Shown: piece by piece, positions 16,854 to 24,088 of the stretch
How the letters are laid out: every line of letters begins with the position of its first letter
Numbering within the stretch: the stretch's first letter is position 1
NCBI RefSeq assembly: GCF_007641255.1
Contig: NZ_CP036259.1
Coordinates: 3,908,501-3,972,500, forward strand
DNA from: Sporomusa termitida
GTDB lineage: Bacteria > Bacillota > Negativicutes > Sporomusales > Sporomusaceae
Direction of reading: 5' to 3'
Length of the DNA: 64,000 nt
Position numbers and translations under genes: made by a program
The notes under the pieces: model-generated
The model's input: the letters and a program-made list of their open reading frames with translations, nothing else
Told to the model about the DNA's origin: nothing
The model's database searches: none

Positions 16854-16917
16854 TGGCCCATTGCGATTGCACGAAACAAGGAACCTGGCCCATTGCGATT
16901 GCACGAAACAAGGAACC
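16854..16917 (+). repeat. perfect tandem duplication of a 32-bp unit
   Basis: Units at 16854-16885 and 16886-16917 both begin TGGCCCATTGCG and end AAGGAACC. The text running on (GTCCCCCTGCTTC) resembles the motif at 13250-13266. It lies directly before the hicB remnant, so it may mark the site where that gene was broken. Confidence 0.85.
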
Positions 16918-16937
16918 TGTCCCCCTGCTTCTACCAG

Positions 16938-17114
16938 GCTGGAAGCGATATCCCCGAACCTGAGGTGGAAGAATACAGCGGCAAATTTAATCTAAGGATA
17001 CCAAAGTCATTGCACAAGGATTTAGTAATAAAAGCCAAGGCTGAAAATATTAGTCTAAATCAAATGGCAACCTATTTGCTGGCCAAAGGACTAAATGCAA
17101 AAGTGAAGCTATGA
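16938..17114 (+). pseudogene. remnant of a HicB-type antitoxin (C-terminal part)
   Basis: The last 58 codons before TGA at 17112 read IPEPEVEEYSGKFNLRIPKS and continue with the helix pair typical of the ribbon-helix-helix C-terminus of HicB antitoxins (SLNQMATYLLAKGL). The N-terminal HicB fold and a HicA toxin gene are absent; upstream sequence is a tandem repeat and unrelated text. A longer open frame reaching back to 16758 exists, but its first 60 residues do not look like protein. Best read as a gene fragment. Confidence 0.7.
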
Positions 17115-17116
17115 CG

Positions 17117-17346
17117 GCAACCCCGGTAACCCCCGGCCCTTTGCCGGAAAAAGCGTTCCGCAGGAGAAAAGCCGGGCGGTATGCCGTTAAGAAATCCGTA
17201 CTGTTTGAGCGCAGCGAGTTGCGGATTTTAGGAATACCGCCCGGCTTTTCAGCTTTTGGAGGCTCCGGGCCTAGACCTTTTGGTTACTTTGGGGCAATGC
17301 CAAAAGTAAACCCATCCCCTTGTAGGTCCAGAATTATCTGCTATGC
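17117..17346 (+). repeat. 230-bp hairpin repeat, copy 1
   Basis: Nearly identical to 17467-17696. The core is a 20-bp inverted repeat (GAAAAGCCGGGCGGTAT... with ...ATACCGCCCGGCTTTTC) enclosing a second stem, AAATCCG with CGGATTT, around GTTTGAGCGCAGCGAGTT. This copy has one arm mismatch. Open frames across it translate to FERSEL-type strings often found in misannotated small proteins; it is better treated as non-coding. It starts within 3 bases of the hicB remnant stop. Confidence 0.85.
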
Positions 17347-17466
17347 GCGACCGCGCCCAGCGGTTTTCTTGTACTGTCGATTTATAAGTTTTAAGAGGCT
17401 AAAAGTCCTGATAAAACCAGGGGCGCCAAGGTCAATGCCCGGCTTGGGCAAGGAGCCGGCAACCCA

Positions 17467-17696
17467 GCAACCCCGGTAACCCCCGGCCCTTTGCCGGAAA
17501 AAGCGTTCCGCAGGAGAAAAGCCGGGCGGTATTCCGTTAAGAAATCCGTACTGTTTGAGCGCAGCGAGTTGCGGATTTTAGGAATACCGCCCGGCTTTTC
17601 AGCTTTTGGAGGCTCCGGGCCTAGACCTTTTGTTACTTTTGGGGCAATGCCAAAAGTAATCCCATCCCCTTATAGGTCCAGAATTAGCTGCTATGC
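17467..17696 (+). repeat. 230-bp hairpin repeat, copy 2
   Basis: Direct repeat of copy 1 at an offset of exactly 350 bases, with few substitutions; here the 20-bp arms pair perfectly. The sequence after the core (CAAGACGGCGCCAACGG) is also loosely shared with what follows the other copies, so the true unit may exceed 230 bp. Confidence 0.85.
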
Positions 17697-17857
17697 ATAA
17701 AGCCCCAAGACGGCGCCAACGGTTTTTCCTGGCTGGGAGCCGGTAAAAATGAAGCCCTTGTTCCAGCATAAGCCCCCGTACCGGCCGGAAAAATCGCGGC
17801 CGCCCTGCATCTCTACTTGCAAATTGCCGGAAACAGGCTATAATTAGAAATAGGTGG

Positions 17858-17959
17858 AAATAAAAAGTCGCCGTGACCCGAAAGTGTTCGAGCACTTCCG
17901 GGCCCGCGCAAGGTGTACGCAGCACACCTACACGTAACAGCAAGCTGTCCACGACGACA
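17858..17959 (-). ncRNA. candidate structured small RNA of about 100 nt
   Basis: A minus-strand promoter at 17965-17994 predicts a start near 17959. The transcript opens with GTCGTCGTG (17950-17958), which pairs with CACGGCGAC (17867-17875), followed at once by TTTTTATTT. Inside are three hairpins: ACAG-CUUG-CUGU, AGGUGU...ACACCU and CCCGGAAGUG...CACUUUCGGG. Mismatches on the plus strand become G-U pairs on the minus strand, which fixes the strand. No known RNA family is recognised. A closed terminal stem with promoter and U-tract is a good free-standing small RNA design. Confidence 0.5.
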
Positions 17960-17964
17960 TTTCT

Positions 17965-17994
17965 ATTATACACCGGGCTTTCGCCCCAGCACAA
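17965..17994 (-). promoter_or_regulatory. promoter of the candidate small RNA
   Basis: Minus strand TTGTGC (17989-17994), 18-base spacer, TATAAT (17965-17970). Confidence 0.5.
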
Positions 17995-18090
17995 GCGGGG
18001 GAGGAAAGCACGGGGTTTAAGAGATGTTGACGTCGGCTCCGGGCTGTAAGTGCGACAGACGCAGCAGACCATGCACTCTTCCCTCAATCT

Positions 18091-18162
18091 GCCAATGTCA
18101 GCAGCGGGGCCAGACAGAACTGACCGGCCCGACTGCCTTGCTGACCGGTCCGGCTTATTGGC
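18091..18162. other. long imperfect stem of unknown role
   Basis: GCCAAT...ATTGGC and GTCAGCA...TGCTGAC form nested arms around an inner GGGCC/GGCCC pair, with an 11-base bulge on one side. It lies between the small-RNA promoter and the terminator at 18190. No family recognised. Confidence 0.35.
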
Positions 18163-18189
18163 ATTGGGGCTTTAGCAGTTGACAAAGCC

Positions 18190-18236
18190 AAACGCATGTG
18201 TAGGGTACAAGCCTTCGCATGCGTTTTTTATTTCCC
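18190..18236 (+). terminator. plus-strand terminator in a gene-free stretch
   Basis: AAACGCATG and CATGCGTTT pair over a 19-base loop, followed by TTTATTT. No plus-strand gene precedes it except the repeats, so it may end an unannotated transcript. A plus-strand promoter candidate (TTGCAA-N16-TATAAT) lies at 17817-17844. Confidence 0.6.
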
Positions 18237-18302
18237 CCTGTAAAAACCCGGGGCAGCGGCCTGCGGGCTGCTGCCCCGGCTTAAGTATAGGGGGTATACA
18301 TT

Positions 18303-18707
18303 GTGTCTGACGAAAACAGAACCCGGCTCCGGCCAGCCGCCGGCCCCAGGCGCCGGCGGCCCAGTGCCGGCCAGGCAGACCGGGATGGACTACAACGGCT
18401 GTTAAACCAGGTTTTTGATCAGTATATTGCTGCCAGGGTGGAACAAATCCTCTTGCGGGCCGGCACGCAGGATGCCGACTACCGGGAAACAGGCGAGAAA
18501 GTCAGCGCCGCCCTCGGCCAGTTGCTGGCACTGTCCCGGCAACTGAAAGGCCTGCAGCCGGAAATGACCGGTCTGGTTATGGATTTCGAGTCCTGGACAA
18601 CGCTGGAATCGGGGCAGGCGGCGGAAATTGCCTACCGTCAGGGTTTGCGGGACAGCAGCGAGGTCTGCCGGGAGCTGATGGCCTGCCTGCAGCGGCAGGG
18701 TGATTGA
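18303..18707 (+). CDS. hypothetical protein, 134 residues
   Basis: GTG start 8 bases after GGGGG. The first 30 residues are arginine- and proline-rich (RLRPAAGPRRRRPSAGQ), the rest is helical with a conserved-looking AAEIAYRQGLRDSSEV and MDFESW. Small Firmicute proteins with a similar FE..YR.G pattern near the C-terminus exist, but no function is known to me. It is followed by a bidirectional terminator. Likely a real soluble protein; function unassigned. Confidence 0.65.
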   Translation: MSDENRTRLRPAAGPRRRRPSAGQADRDGLQRLLNQVFDQYIAARVEQILLRAGTQDADYRETGEKVSAALGQLLALSRQLKGLQPEMTGLVMDFESWTTLESGQAAEIAYRQGLRDSSEVCRELMACLQRQGD

Positions 18708-18736
18708 AAACCGCCAGCCAGTGCCCCAGGACGGAT

Positions 18737-18773
18737 AAAATCCTGCAAACCCTTATGCGGTCTGCAGGATTTT
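18737..18773. terminator. bidirectional terminator
   Basis: AAAATCCTGCA and TGCAGGATTTT pair around a 15-base loop between two convergent genes (134-residue protein and the 3D-domain gene). Confidence 0.8.
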
Positions 18774-18776
18774 AGC

Positions 18777-19526
18777 TTAGGCATCCTTGCCCAAAACATG
18801 GACCTTAACATTCTTAATGCCAAAATCGTAGGCCTTAGCGACCGAGGGCACGGCAACATCAATCCGGTTGCCTTTAATGGCCCCGCCCGTATCCTCGGCC
18901 ACGGCATACTGGCTTGTACCGTCGGGATATTCAATATAGACCCGTGTACCCAGGGGAATCACATTGGGATCAACAGCAACGATCCCGGGGCGGACCGTGG
19001 TGCCTAAAAAGGTTTTATCCCCCCACTGCCCGTTGTCATGTGCGCCCGGGGCATAAGCAGTGGCTTTAACATCAAGCACCTTGGTGGCATTGGCCGGCGC
19101 CTTGTCGGCGGCCGGAGAAGCCTGCACTTTTTTTGTGGTTTGCTTTGTATTTGGTTTTGTATTTTGTTTTGCGGCCTCTTTTGGGCCTGGCTTGGCAGTT
19201 TGTTCCGCAACCGGGGTTTTACTCTGCGCCTGCTGGCTGCGCTGGGCGGCGGCGGCTTTCGCCTGGGCTTTGGCCAGCTTCTTCTGGGGAACCCTGCTTT
19301 CCGACTTAAAATTAAAAGGTCCCTTCGGGGTTTTGGCCATCTGCTGCGTGGCCTGCGCAGGCTGCGGGGCCTGCTCCGGGGCCGCTGAGGCCTGGGCCGT
19401 CGCCGGCACGCCCGGCAGCAAGGCCGAAGTAACCAATGCCGCCCCGGCGACAGCGGCGGCGGCCGCCATCCGTTTGAATCGGCGTTTAAGCGAGCGGGAA
19501 TGTTTGCGCTGCGGTTTATGGTGCAT
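18777..19526 (-). CDS. secreted 3D-domain protein (cell-wall enzyme type)
   Basis: A 249-residue exported protein. A basic N-terminus (HSRSLKRRFKRM) precedes an alanine-rich signal peptide, then about 110 residues rich in Ala, Lys, Gln and Pro form a flexible linker. The C-terminal ~100 residues are a 3D domain named for its aspartates (VKATAYAPG, AVDPNVIPLGTRVYIEYPDG, AEDTGGAIKGNRIDVAVPS), a barrel related to MltA transglycosylases and found in resuscitation and spore cortex factors. The start at 19526 has AAAGGAGG upstream. Probably acts on peptidoglycan. Confidence 0.9.
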   Translation of the reverse strand: MHHKPQRKHSRSLKRRFKRMAAAAAVAGAALVTSALLPGVPATAQASAAPEQAPQPAQATQQMAKTPKGPFNFKSESRVPQKKLAKAQAKAAAAQRSQQAQSKTPVAEQTAKPGPKEAAKQNTKPNTKQTTKKVQASPAADKAPANATKVLDVKATAYAPGAHDNGQWGDKTFLGTTVRPGIVAVDPNVIPLGTRVYIEYPDGTSQYAVAEDTGGAIKGNRIDVAVPSVAKAYDFGIKNVKVHVLGKDA

Positions 19527-19623
19527 CAAATTCGCCTCCTTTCCCAAACTATTATTTATAGTTTCTGTTAAATGCCCTTTTCAATGCACAGCAGTTTTTT
19601 ACAAGCAAAATTCGCAACAGCAG

Positions 19624-20277
19624 CTATAAGCTCAGCAATAATTGCTCCAGCTCCGTCACGGAGGCCACAAGATAATCGGCCCCGGCCTGCCTCAGTTCAG
19701 CCGGGCCGCCGTAGCCGTAACTCACGCCAATCGCAGCAAGCCCATTGCTGCGGGCGCCGCTGATGTCATGTTTTCTGTCACCGATCATAATAACGTCTGC
19801 CGGTTCAACCTGCGGCAACTGTGACAAAATACAGGCAATAACCTCCGCTTTATGGATGCGGCTGCCGTCAAGGTGGCTGCCGACAATGGCCTTAAAAAAA
19901 TGCCCTAAGCCAAAGTGGGCAATAATCTGCTCCGAGAAAACTGTCGGCTTGGAGGTGGCAATGATTAGATCCCGGCCGGTGGCGGCCAACCGGGTCAGCA
20001 TGGTTTCCACACCGGGATACACAGCATTCTCATACATGCCGGCCTGAACGAAATATTCCCGGTAATACCCGACCGCAGCCTGGGCGGCCGCCGGGCTGAG
20101 GGAGTAAAACTCCTGGAAGGATTCGGTCAGCGGCGGACCAATAAACGGGATCAAGCGGTCTAAATCGGGTTCAATAATATTACATTTCCGCAGGGCATAT
20201 TGTACTGATTTTGTGATGCCAATTTTAGGATCGGTCAGTGTCCCGTCCAGATCAAACAATATTACCTGATATTTCAA
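19624..20277 (-). CDS. HAD-superfamily phosphatase, phosphoglycolate phosphatase-like
   Basis: A 217-residue haloacid dehalogenase-type hydrolase. Motif I is FDLDGTLTD, motif II around IIATSKP, motif III lysine near HKAEVI and motif IV IMIGDRKHDISGA. The helical cap lies between motifs I and II as in subclass IA. A GTG at 20286 is in frame, but GAGGTGA sits well for the TTG at 20277, giving M-K-Y-Q-V-I-L-F-D, the usual family opening. Substrate is probably a small phosphate ester. Divergent from xpt. Confidence 0.88.
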   Translation of the reverse strand: MKYQVILFDLDGTLTDPKIGITKSVQYALRKCNIIEPDLDRLIPFIGPPLTESFQEFYSLSPAAAQAAVGYYREYFVQAGMYENAVYPGVETMLTRLAATGRDLIIATSKPTVFSEQIIAHFGLGHFFKAIVGSHLDGSRIHKAEVIACILSQLPQVEPADVIMIGDRKHDISGARSNGLAAIGVSYGYGGPAELRQAGADYLVASVTELEQLLLSL

Positions 20278-20317
20278 TCCAATCACCTCAAAAAACGTCG
20301 AATTTTACTTTGTTTTG

Positions 20318-20347
20318 TTGACAAGCCCGTAAAAAGGCTGTTACAAT
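20318..20347 (+). promoter_or_regulatory. promoter of the xpt leader transcript
   Basis: TTGACA, 18-base spacer, TACAAT. It predicts a start near 20354 and a leader of about 195 nt before xpt. Confidence 0.75.
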
Positions 20348-20353
20348 AAAGCC

Positions 20354-20520
20354 TAAATAATAAAAACTAGCTTGTTGGGGACCGGCCCCGGAAGTCGTTA
20401 GCGGCAACCGCAAATTGCTGTTATGTCCATATACTGCCTTTGACGGGGTAAAGCCCGGACAGGGAAGTTTCGCTCATATACTGCCAAGCGGAGTTTCCCT
20501 GCCAGGGCTTTTTGCATTTC
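20354..20520 (+). promoter_or_regulatory. structured leader of xpt, riboswitch candidate
   Basis: Between promoter and gene lie ACTAG, a GGGGACCGGCCCC hairpin, GACGGGGTAAAGCCCGGACAGG, and two copies of CATATACTGCC (20428-20438, 20475-20485). AAGCCC...CAGGGAAG pairs with TTTCCCTG.CAGGGCTTTTT (20491-20514) to form a terminator, so the GCCC/CAGGG segment is shared by both structures. The usual purine aptamer motifs were not found. ACTAG plus the GGG-TAAA-GCCCGG part loosely recalls the ykkC class, whose subtype 2b senses PRPP, a substrate of Xpt. Confidence 0.5.
20451..20515 (+). terminator. leader terminator of xpt
   Basis: AAGCCC, CAGGGAA and CGCT on the left pair with AGCG, TTTCCCTG and AGGGCTTTTT on the right, giving a long interrupted stem with a U-tract about 30 bases before the xpt start. 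Confidence 0.7.
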
Positions 20521-20547
20521 CCCCACACTAACACAGGAGGCTTGTAC

Positions 20548-21117
20548 ATGGACTTATTAAAACAAAGAATCCAGGCTGACGGTCTGATTTTGAATAATTC
20601 CCTGCTAAAGGTTGACTCTTTTCTCAATCAGCAGATTGACCCCGAACTAATGATGAAAATTGCGGAAGAATTTGTCAGCCGCTTTCAAGGCGAAAAAATC
20701 ACCAAAATATTAACCATTGAAGCTTCCGGTATTGCCGCGTCGGTAATGACCGGGCTCATTCTGCGGGTGCCTGTTATTTTCGCGCGCAAGCGCAAGCCAA
20801 AGGTAACCGGTGATGATGTGTATACGGCTAACGTCTATTCTTATACCAAGGGTGAAAGCAATAACATCATTATCTCCAGACAGTTTTTACAGGCCGATGA
20901 CCGGGTGCTGATTATTGATGATTTCTTGGCCAATGGCGAGGCCGCCGCCGGCCTGGCCAATATTGTCGAGCAGGCTAAGGCCAAAGTCGTCGGGATAGGC
21001 ATTGTCATTGAAAAGTCTTTCCAGCCCGGGGCCCAGAAATTAGCCGCCGCCGGCTACCGGGTTGAATCACTCGCCCGGATAAAATCGTTTGCCAACGGCC
21101 AGGTCAACTTCCTCTAA
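20548..21117 (+). CDS. xpt: xanthine phosphoribosyltransferase
   Basis: A 189-residue type I phosphoribosyltransferase salvaging xanthine to XMP with [16 protein letters not shown]...[16 protein letters not shown] is the family N-terminus; [10 protein letters not shown] and the PRPP loop [14 protein letters not shown] are present, with KFARKRKP-like substrate text (FARKRKPKV). GGAGG precedes the ATG at 20548. It stands alone behind a regulated leader, with no adjacent permease. Confidence 0.95.
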   Translation: MDLLKQRIQADGLILNNSLLKVDSFLNQQIDPELMMKIAEEFVSRFQGEKITKILTIEASGIAASVMTGLILRVPVIFARKRKPKVTGDDVYTANVYSYTKGESNNIIISRQFLQADDRVLIIDDFLANGEAAAGLANIVEQAKAKVVGIGIVIEKSFQPGAQKLAAAGYRVESLARIKSFANGQVNFL

Positions 21118-21174
21118 GCCTTATCAGGCAGCAGAACCGGCCCTGCTGCCGGCGATATAGCCGCTGCTGCAGAC

Positions 21175-21531
21175 TTACAGGCCGGCGTTAGTTGCTTCAA
21201 TATGAATAACCTCTACATCAGTAGTAGCTATCAGCCGGTAGCTGCTCTTATTTTCTCCTGCCAGCCGTTTCAGAAACCACCGCCGGCCCAGGTCCTTTCT
21301 CGTCGGCAGGGATAGTGCAACCACCAGCCGGTTTGTGCCGGCAGTCAGGCACGCCGGAAACAACGCCTGGCTGCTCTTGCTGACAACCGGATGCGGCACG
21401 GCGGCATTAACCTGGCAGAAAATGATTTCCGGCCCGTCTTTTTCAATCTGCCCGCTAATCTCCTGCATTATATCGGCTGCGGCGCAACCGGCTTTAGGCT
21501 CAATTAAAATAGCGAGATTATATATTTTCAA
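21175..21531 (-). CDS. hypothetical protein, 118 residues
   Basis: An open frame with GGGAG upstream of a TTG at 21531, giving MKIYNLAILIEPKAG. The sequence alternates apolar and polar stretches like a small alpha/beta domain (EIIFCQVNAAVPHPVV, RLVVALSLPTR, IATTDVEVIHIEA). No family is recognised. Weak GTG start also possible at 21540. It precedes xpt tail-to-tail and follows the acetyltransferase on the same strand by 58 bases. Confidence 0.65.
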   Translation of the reverse strand: MKIYNLAILIEPKAGCAAADIMQEISGQIEKDGPEIIFCQVNAAVPHPVVSKSSQALFPACLTAGTNRLVVALSLPTRKDLGRRWFLKRLAGENKSSYRLIATTDVEVIHIEATNAGL

Positions 21532-21589
21532 AGCAATCACTCCCGTACAGGCTGGGCCTGATATTGTACCGCTTTCCTGCTGTCAGCCC

Positions 21590-22069
21590 TTAAAGCGCTG
21601 CAAAATGTGCCAGCAGCAGACACTTTTCGTTACTGTCTTCCGCCCGGCGGCCCGGGGCCGGCAGGGAGGCAAAACCAGCCTGCTTATACATGGGGTTATC
21701 CCAGGTGCAAACAATGACCTCAAACTTGCCCGCGCCATGGTGAAGCCTGATCCTGCGGATACGTTCCTGCAGCATCAGCGCATTAATACCCTGATGCCGC
21801 CATTCAGGCACAACCGTAGCCCACGACAATTCATAAACGGAAAAACCGCACATGGACTGAGCCCAGGCAGCCACGCCGATTACCTTGTCCCGGGCCAGGG
21901 CGAGAATGAATCTGGCCCGGATATAGCCTTCGATGTCACCATTGAGAAAAGCTCTCATTTCAGCCTTTACATACAGCAGGCTTTCTTCTTCCCAGCCGCC
22001 GCTGATAAATACGTTCAGCGCTTCCTCAAATCGGTCTGCTGTTAAATCAACGAATTTAACATTGAACAT
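21590..22069 (-). CDS. GNAT-family N-acetyltransferase
   Basis: A 159-residue acetyl-CoA-dependent transferase. The core reads RFILALARDKVIGVAAW (beta 2-4), YELSWATVVPEWRHQGINALMLQERI, where the R/Q-x-x-G-x-x motif binds the acetyl-CoA pyrophosphate, and ICTWDNPMYKQAGF near the C-terminus. AAGGAGGAG precedes the ATG at 22069. Acceptor substrate is not evident. Confidence 0.87.
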   Translation of the reverse strand: MFNVKFVDLTADRFEEALNVFISGGWEEESLLYVKAEMRAFLNGDIEGYIRARFILALARDKVIGVAAWAQSMCGFSVYELSWATVVPEWRHQGINALMLQERIRRIRLHHGAGKFEVIVCTWDNPMYKQAGFASLPAPGRRAEDSNEKCLLLAHFAAL

Positions 22070-22292
22070 ACTGCTCCTCCTTATGCTTGTCTGCCAGTCC
22101 GGCCCAGCCAAGCCCCTGTCTCCGGTCAAAAGGGATTATGGCTTCTGATTCGGGATGGCAAATACCTTTTCCTTTATTTCACCAGGCATAAATATCGACA
22201 AATCTGCAACTCTACCTTGTCACCGGCAGGGATATTGTCAGGCCATAACGAAAAAAGCTTAATTCCCAATGCCGGCAAGGAGGGTTACATGC

Positions 22293-23507
22293 TTGAAGTC
22301 CAGCAAATTTATCCTTTTATTATTATTTTGCAGCGTCATCAGCATCATTCTTTATTCGCAGCGTTTTTTTACGGCTGAATTATTAACAATTGAAAGCAAT
22401 ATTGAAGTAGTGCAAAATCGCCATATTAAGCACTCCCGTATGGTTGTTGATATTCAGACCAAAATCAACAAAGTTCCTTTACTGCTGTGGAAATATATGC
22501 TGGCTGACTCAGGGGAGAAGAAAGCTTACTTTTCCAAGCAGCTGACTGAACAGATTGGCGAGATTGAAACCGAGCAGCTAGTCACTTTTAACAAGGATTC
22601 GGAAGAAATGATCCTGTATAGTTATGTACAGAAAAACTGGCTTGATTATAAAAATTTCGTTATCAAAACAATGGCCGCCGACAAAAACAATGAACCGCTG
22701 CTTGCCCTGGAAGCATTGACAGCAAGCCTGATTTACCTGGAGCGGGTCAATGACAGTATGAAAATGATTGTGGATTTCCATCAAAATGATGTCTCGCAAA
22801 AAACGGCAAATGTGGCCGCCATTGCCACAAGCTCCAAACACAATGCATTTGTATTCTCTTTTATTGCTGTTGCCGTCTTCCTGTTCGTTGTCTTCATTGC
22901 CTTCGGGAAAATTATCTTAACCGAAAAACAGCTGCGCAAACAAGTACTGGCCCTGGCGGAAAAAAATGCCCTGCTGGCCGAAAAAAACCTGAGAATCAGG
23001 CAATTGGCTTATGAGGATAATCTTACTGGGTTAGCCAACAGGTATGCCTTTCAATCCGCCCTGGCCAAAGAATTAAGTGCGGCCTGGCTGAACAACAGCG
23101 CCGGCGCTGTCGTTTTTTTGGACATTGATGACTTTAAGCAGGTCAACGACCGCTATGGCCATGCGGTCGGCGATGAACTTCTGGCCACGATCGGTACCCG
23201 TATTAAATCCCTGCTGGACCCGGAAATTTCTTTCGGTGCCCGTTTCGGCGGCGATGAATTTGCCCTGTTCTTCCGCAACATTACTGCGGCCGGGATTGTC
23301 CCGGTACTTGATACATTCCTTAACGTGGTTTTTATACCGGCGGAAATTCAGGGTATAACCCTTCATCCCAAGGCCAGTATTGGTGTGGCTTTTTACCCCC
23401 GGCAGGATACCGATACGGCCGGCCTGCTAAAAAAAGCGGATATTGCGATGTACCAGGCCAAGGGTAAAAAGAATGCCTATGTGCTGTATGATGACAGTAT
23501 GCAATAA
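22293..23507 (+). CDS. membrane diguanylate cyclase (GGDEF)
   Basis: A 404-residue signalling enzyme making c-di-GMP. A first membrane helix (residues 4-23), a roughly 165-residue extracytoplasmic helical sensor, a second helix (around 190-212), a coiled linker with repeated AEKNALLAEKNLRIRQ, then a GGDEF domain opening DNLTGLANRYAFQ with VFLDIDDFKQVNDRYGHAVGDE and intact GGDEF. The inhibitory RxxD site before GGDEF is not visible. The ATG at 22269 lies before the AAGGAGG site; TTG at 22293 is the better start. Confidence 0.92.
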   Translation: MKSSKFILLLLFCSVISIILYSQRFFTAELLTIESNIEVVQNRHIKHSRMVVDIQTKINKVPLLLWKYMLADSGEKKAYFSKQLTEQIGEIETEQLVTFNKDSEEMILYSYVQKNWLDYKNFVIKTMAADKNNEPLLALEALTASLIYLERVNDSMKMIVDFHQNDVSQKTANVAAIATSSKHNAFVFSFIAVAVFLFVVFIAFGKIILTEKQLRKQVLALAEKNALLAEKNLRIRQLAYEDNLTGLANRYAFQSALAKELSAAWLNNSAGAVVFLDIDDFKQVNDRYGHAVGDELLATIGTRIKSLLDPEISFGARFGGDEFALFFRNITAAGIVPVLDTFLNVVFIPAEIQGITLHPKASIGVAFYPRQDTDTAGLLKKADIAMYQAKGKKNAYVLYDDSMQ

Positions 23508-23539
23508 GCAGCCGGCCTTAACACACCGCAAAGTAAATT

Positions 23540-23580
23540 AAACCCCCGTAGCGCTGACGCCTGGCGCTAACGGGGGTTTT
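23540..23580. terminator. bidirectional terminator
   Basis: AAACCCCCGT-AGCGC pairs with GCGCT-AACGGGGGTTT between the convergent cyclase and methyltransferase genes. Confidence 0.85.
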
Positions 23581-24088
23581 CCATATGGTTGAGGGCTCTT
23601 TCTTCGGCCGGAATCCGGATAAAAAGCAGCAGGGCCGCATTACAGAGGGTAGCCGCCGCCGCTGTCCAGACTGCGCCGAAGAGCAGCGGTACCGCCGCCA
23701 GTTCTATGGCTACTGCCAGATAGTTCGGATGCCGGAAATAGCGGTAAGGACCGCGCCGGCTATAGGGCTGGCCGGGAATAACCAGAATCCGGGTATTCCA
23801 GCAGCGCCCCAGGCTGATGATGCACCAGTACCGCAGCAATTGGGCCCCGGCAAACAGACTCAGCCACACCGGCCATACGGCTGATAACGCACCGGCCGCC
23901 TGCCCTTCCAGCACCCAGCCGGCCAGCCAGCTGCCGTGGAGGATGAAAAATAACCGGTAATGGTTAGCCCCATATTCCCGCGCGCCACAGGCCAGCGCCC
24001 GGCGGCGGTTGCTCTGGGCCAGCAGTAATTCGCCCAGCCGCTGCCCGGCAATGATCGCCGCCATGCTCGCAATGGCCCCGGCTACCAC
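23567..24088 (-). CDS. ICMT-like membrane methyltransferase (BpsB/YpbQ type)
   Basis: A 173-residue membrane protein with about four helices. The C-terminal signature GPYRYFRHPNYLAVAIEL is the S-adenosylmethionine-binding motif of isoprenylcysteine carboxyl methyltransferases. It overlaps the 3' end of the type III polyketide synthase gene by 7 bases. In Bacillus subtilis the same pair, BpsA and BpsB, makes alkylpyrones and methylates them; the same role is inferred here. Confidence 0.88.
   Translation of the reverse strand: MVAGAIASMAAIIAGQRLGELLLAQSNRRRALACGAREYGANHYRLFFILHGSWLAGWVLEGQAAGALSAVWPVWLSLFAGAQLLRYWCIISLGRCWNTRILVIPGQPYSRRGPYRYFRHPNYLAVAIELAAVPLLFGAVWTAAAATLCNAALLLFIRIPAEERALNHMENPR

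Noticed and set aside
16758-16937. N-terminal extension of the hicB-like frame
   Set aside because: Its translation runs through the 32-bp tandem repeat and has no resemblance to a HicB N-terminus.
17467-17700. Open frames over the 230-bp repeats giving small proteins with FERSEL-type text
   Set aside because: The frame follows a perfect inverted repeat, is shared by three non-coding copies and shows no protein-like pattern; treated as repeat.
17858-17959. Selenocysteine or other tRNA
   Set aside because: GCTCGAAC resembles a T-loop, but arm lengths, anticodon loop and CCA end do not fit a tRNA.
17599-18087. 162-codon minus-strand frame over the candidate small RNA region
   Set aside because: It runs through one hairpin repeat and the small RNA, has biased composition and no ribosome site.
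17850-18170. Possible RNase P RNA, tmRNA or SRP RNA
   Set aside because: GAGGAAAG and CCGGCTTATTGGC recall RNase P fragments, but the order and the core motifs do not fit; no tmRNA or SRP signature either.
20354-20520. Classical guanine/adenine riboswitch upstream of xpt
   Set aside because: The conserved junction bases and loop motifs of the purine aptamer were not found.
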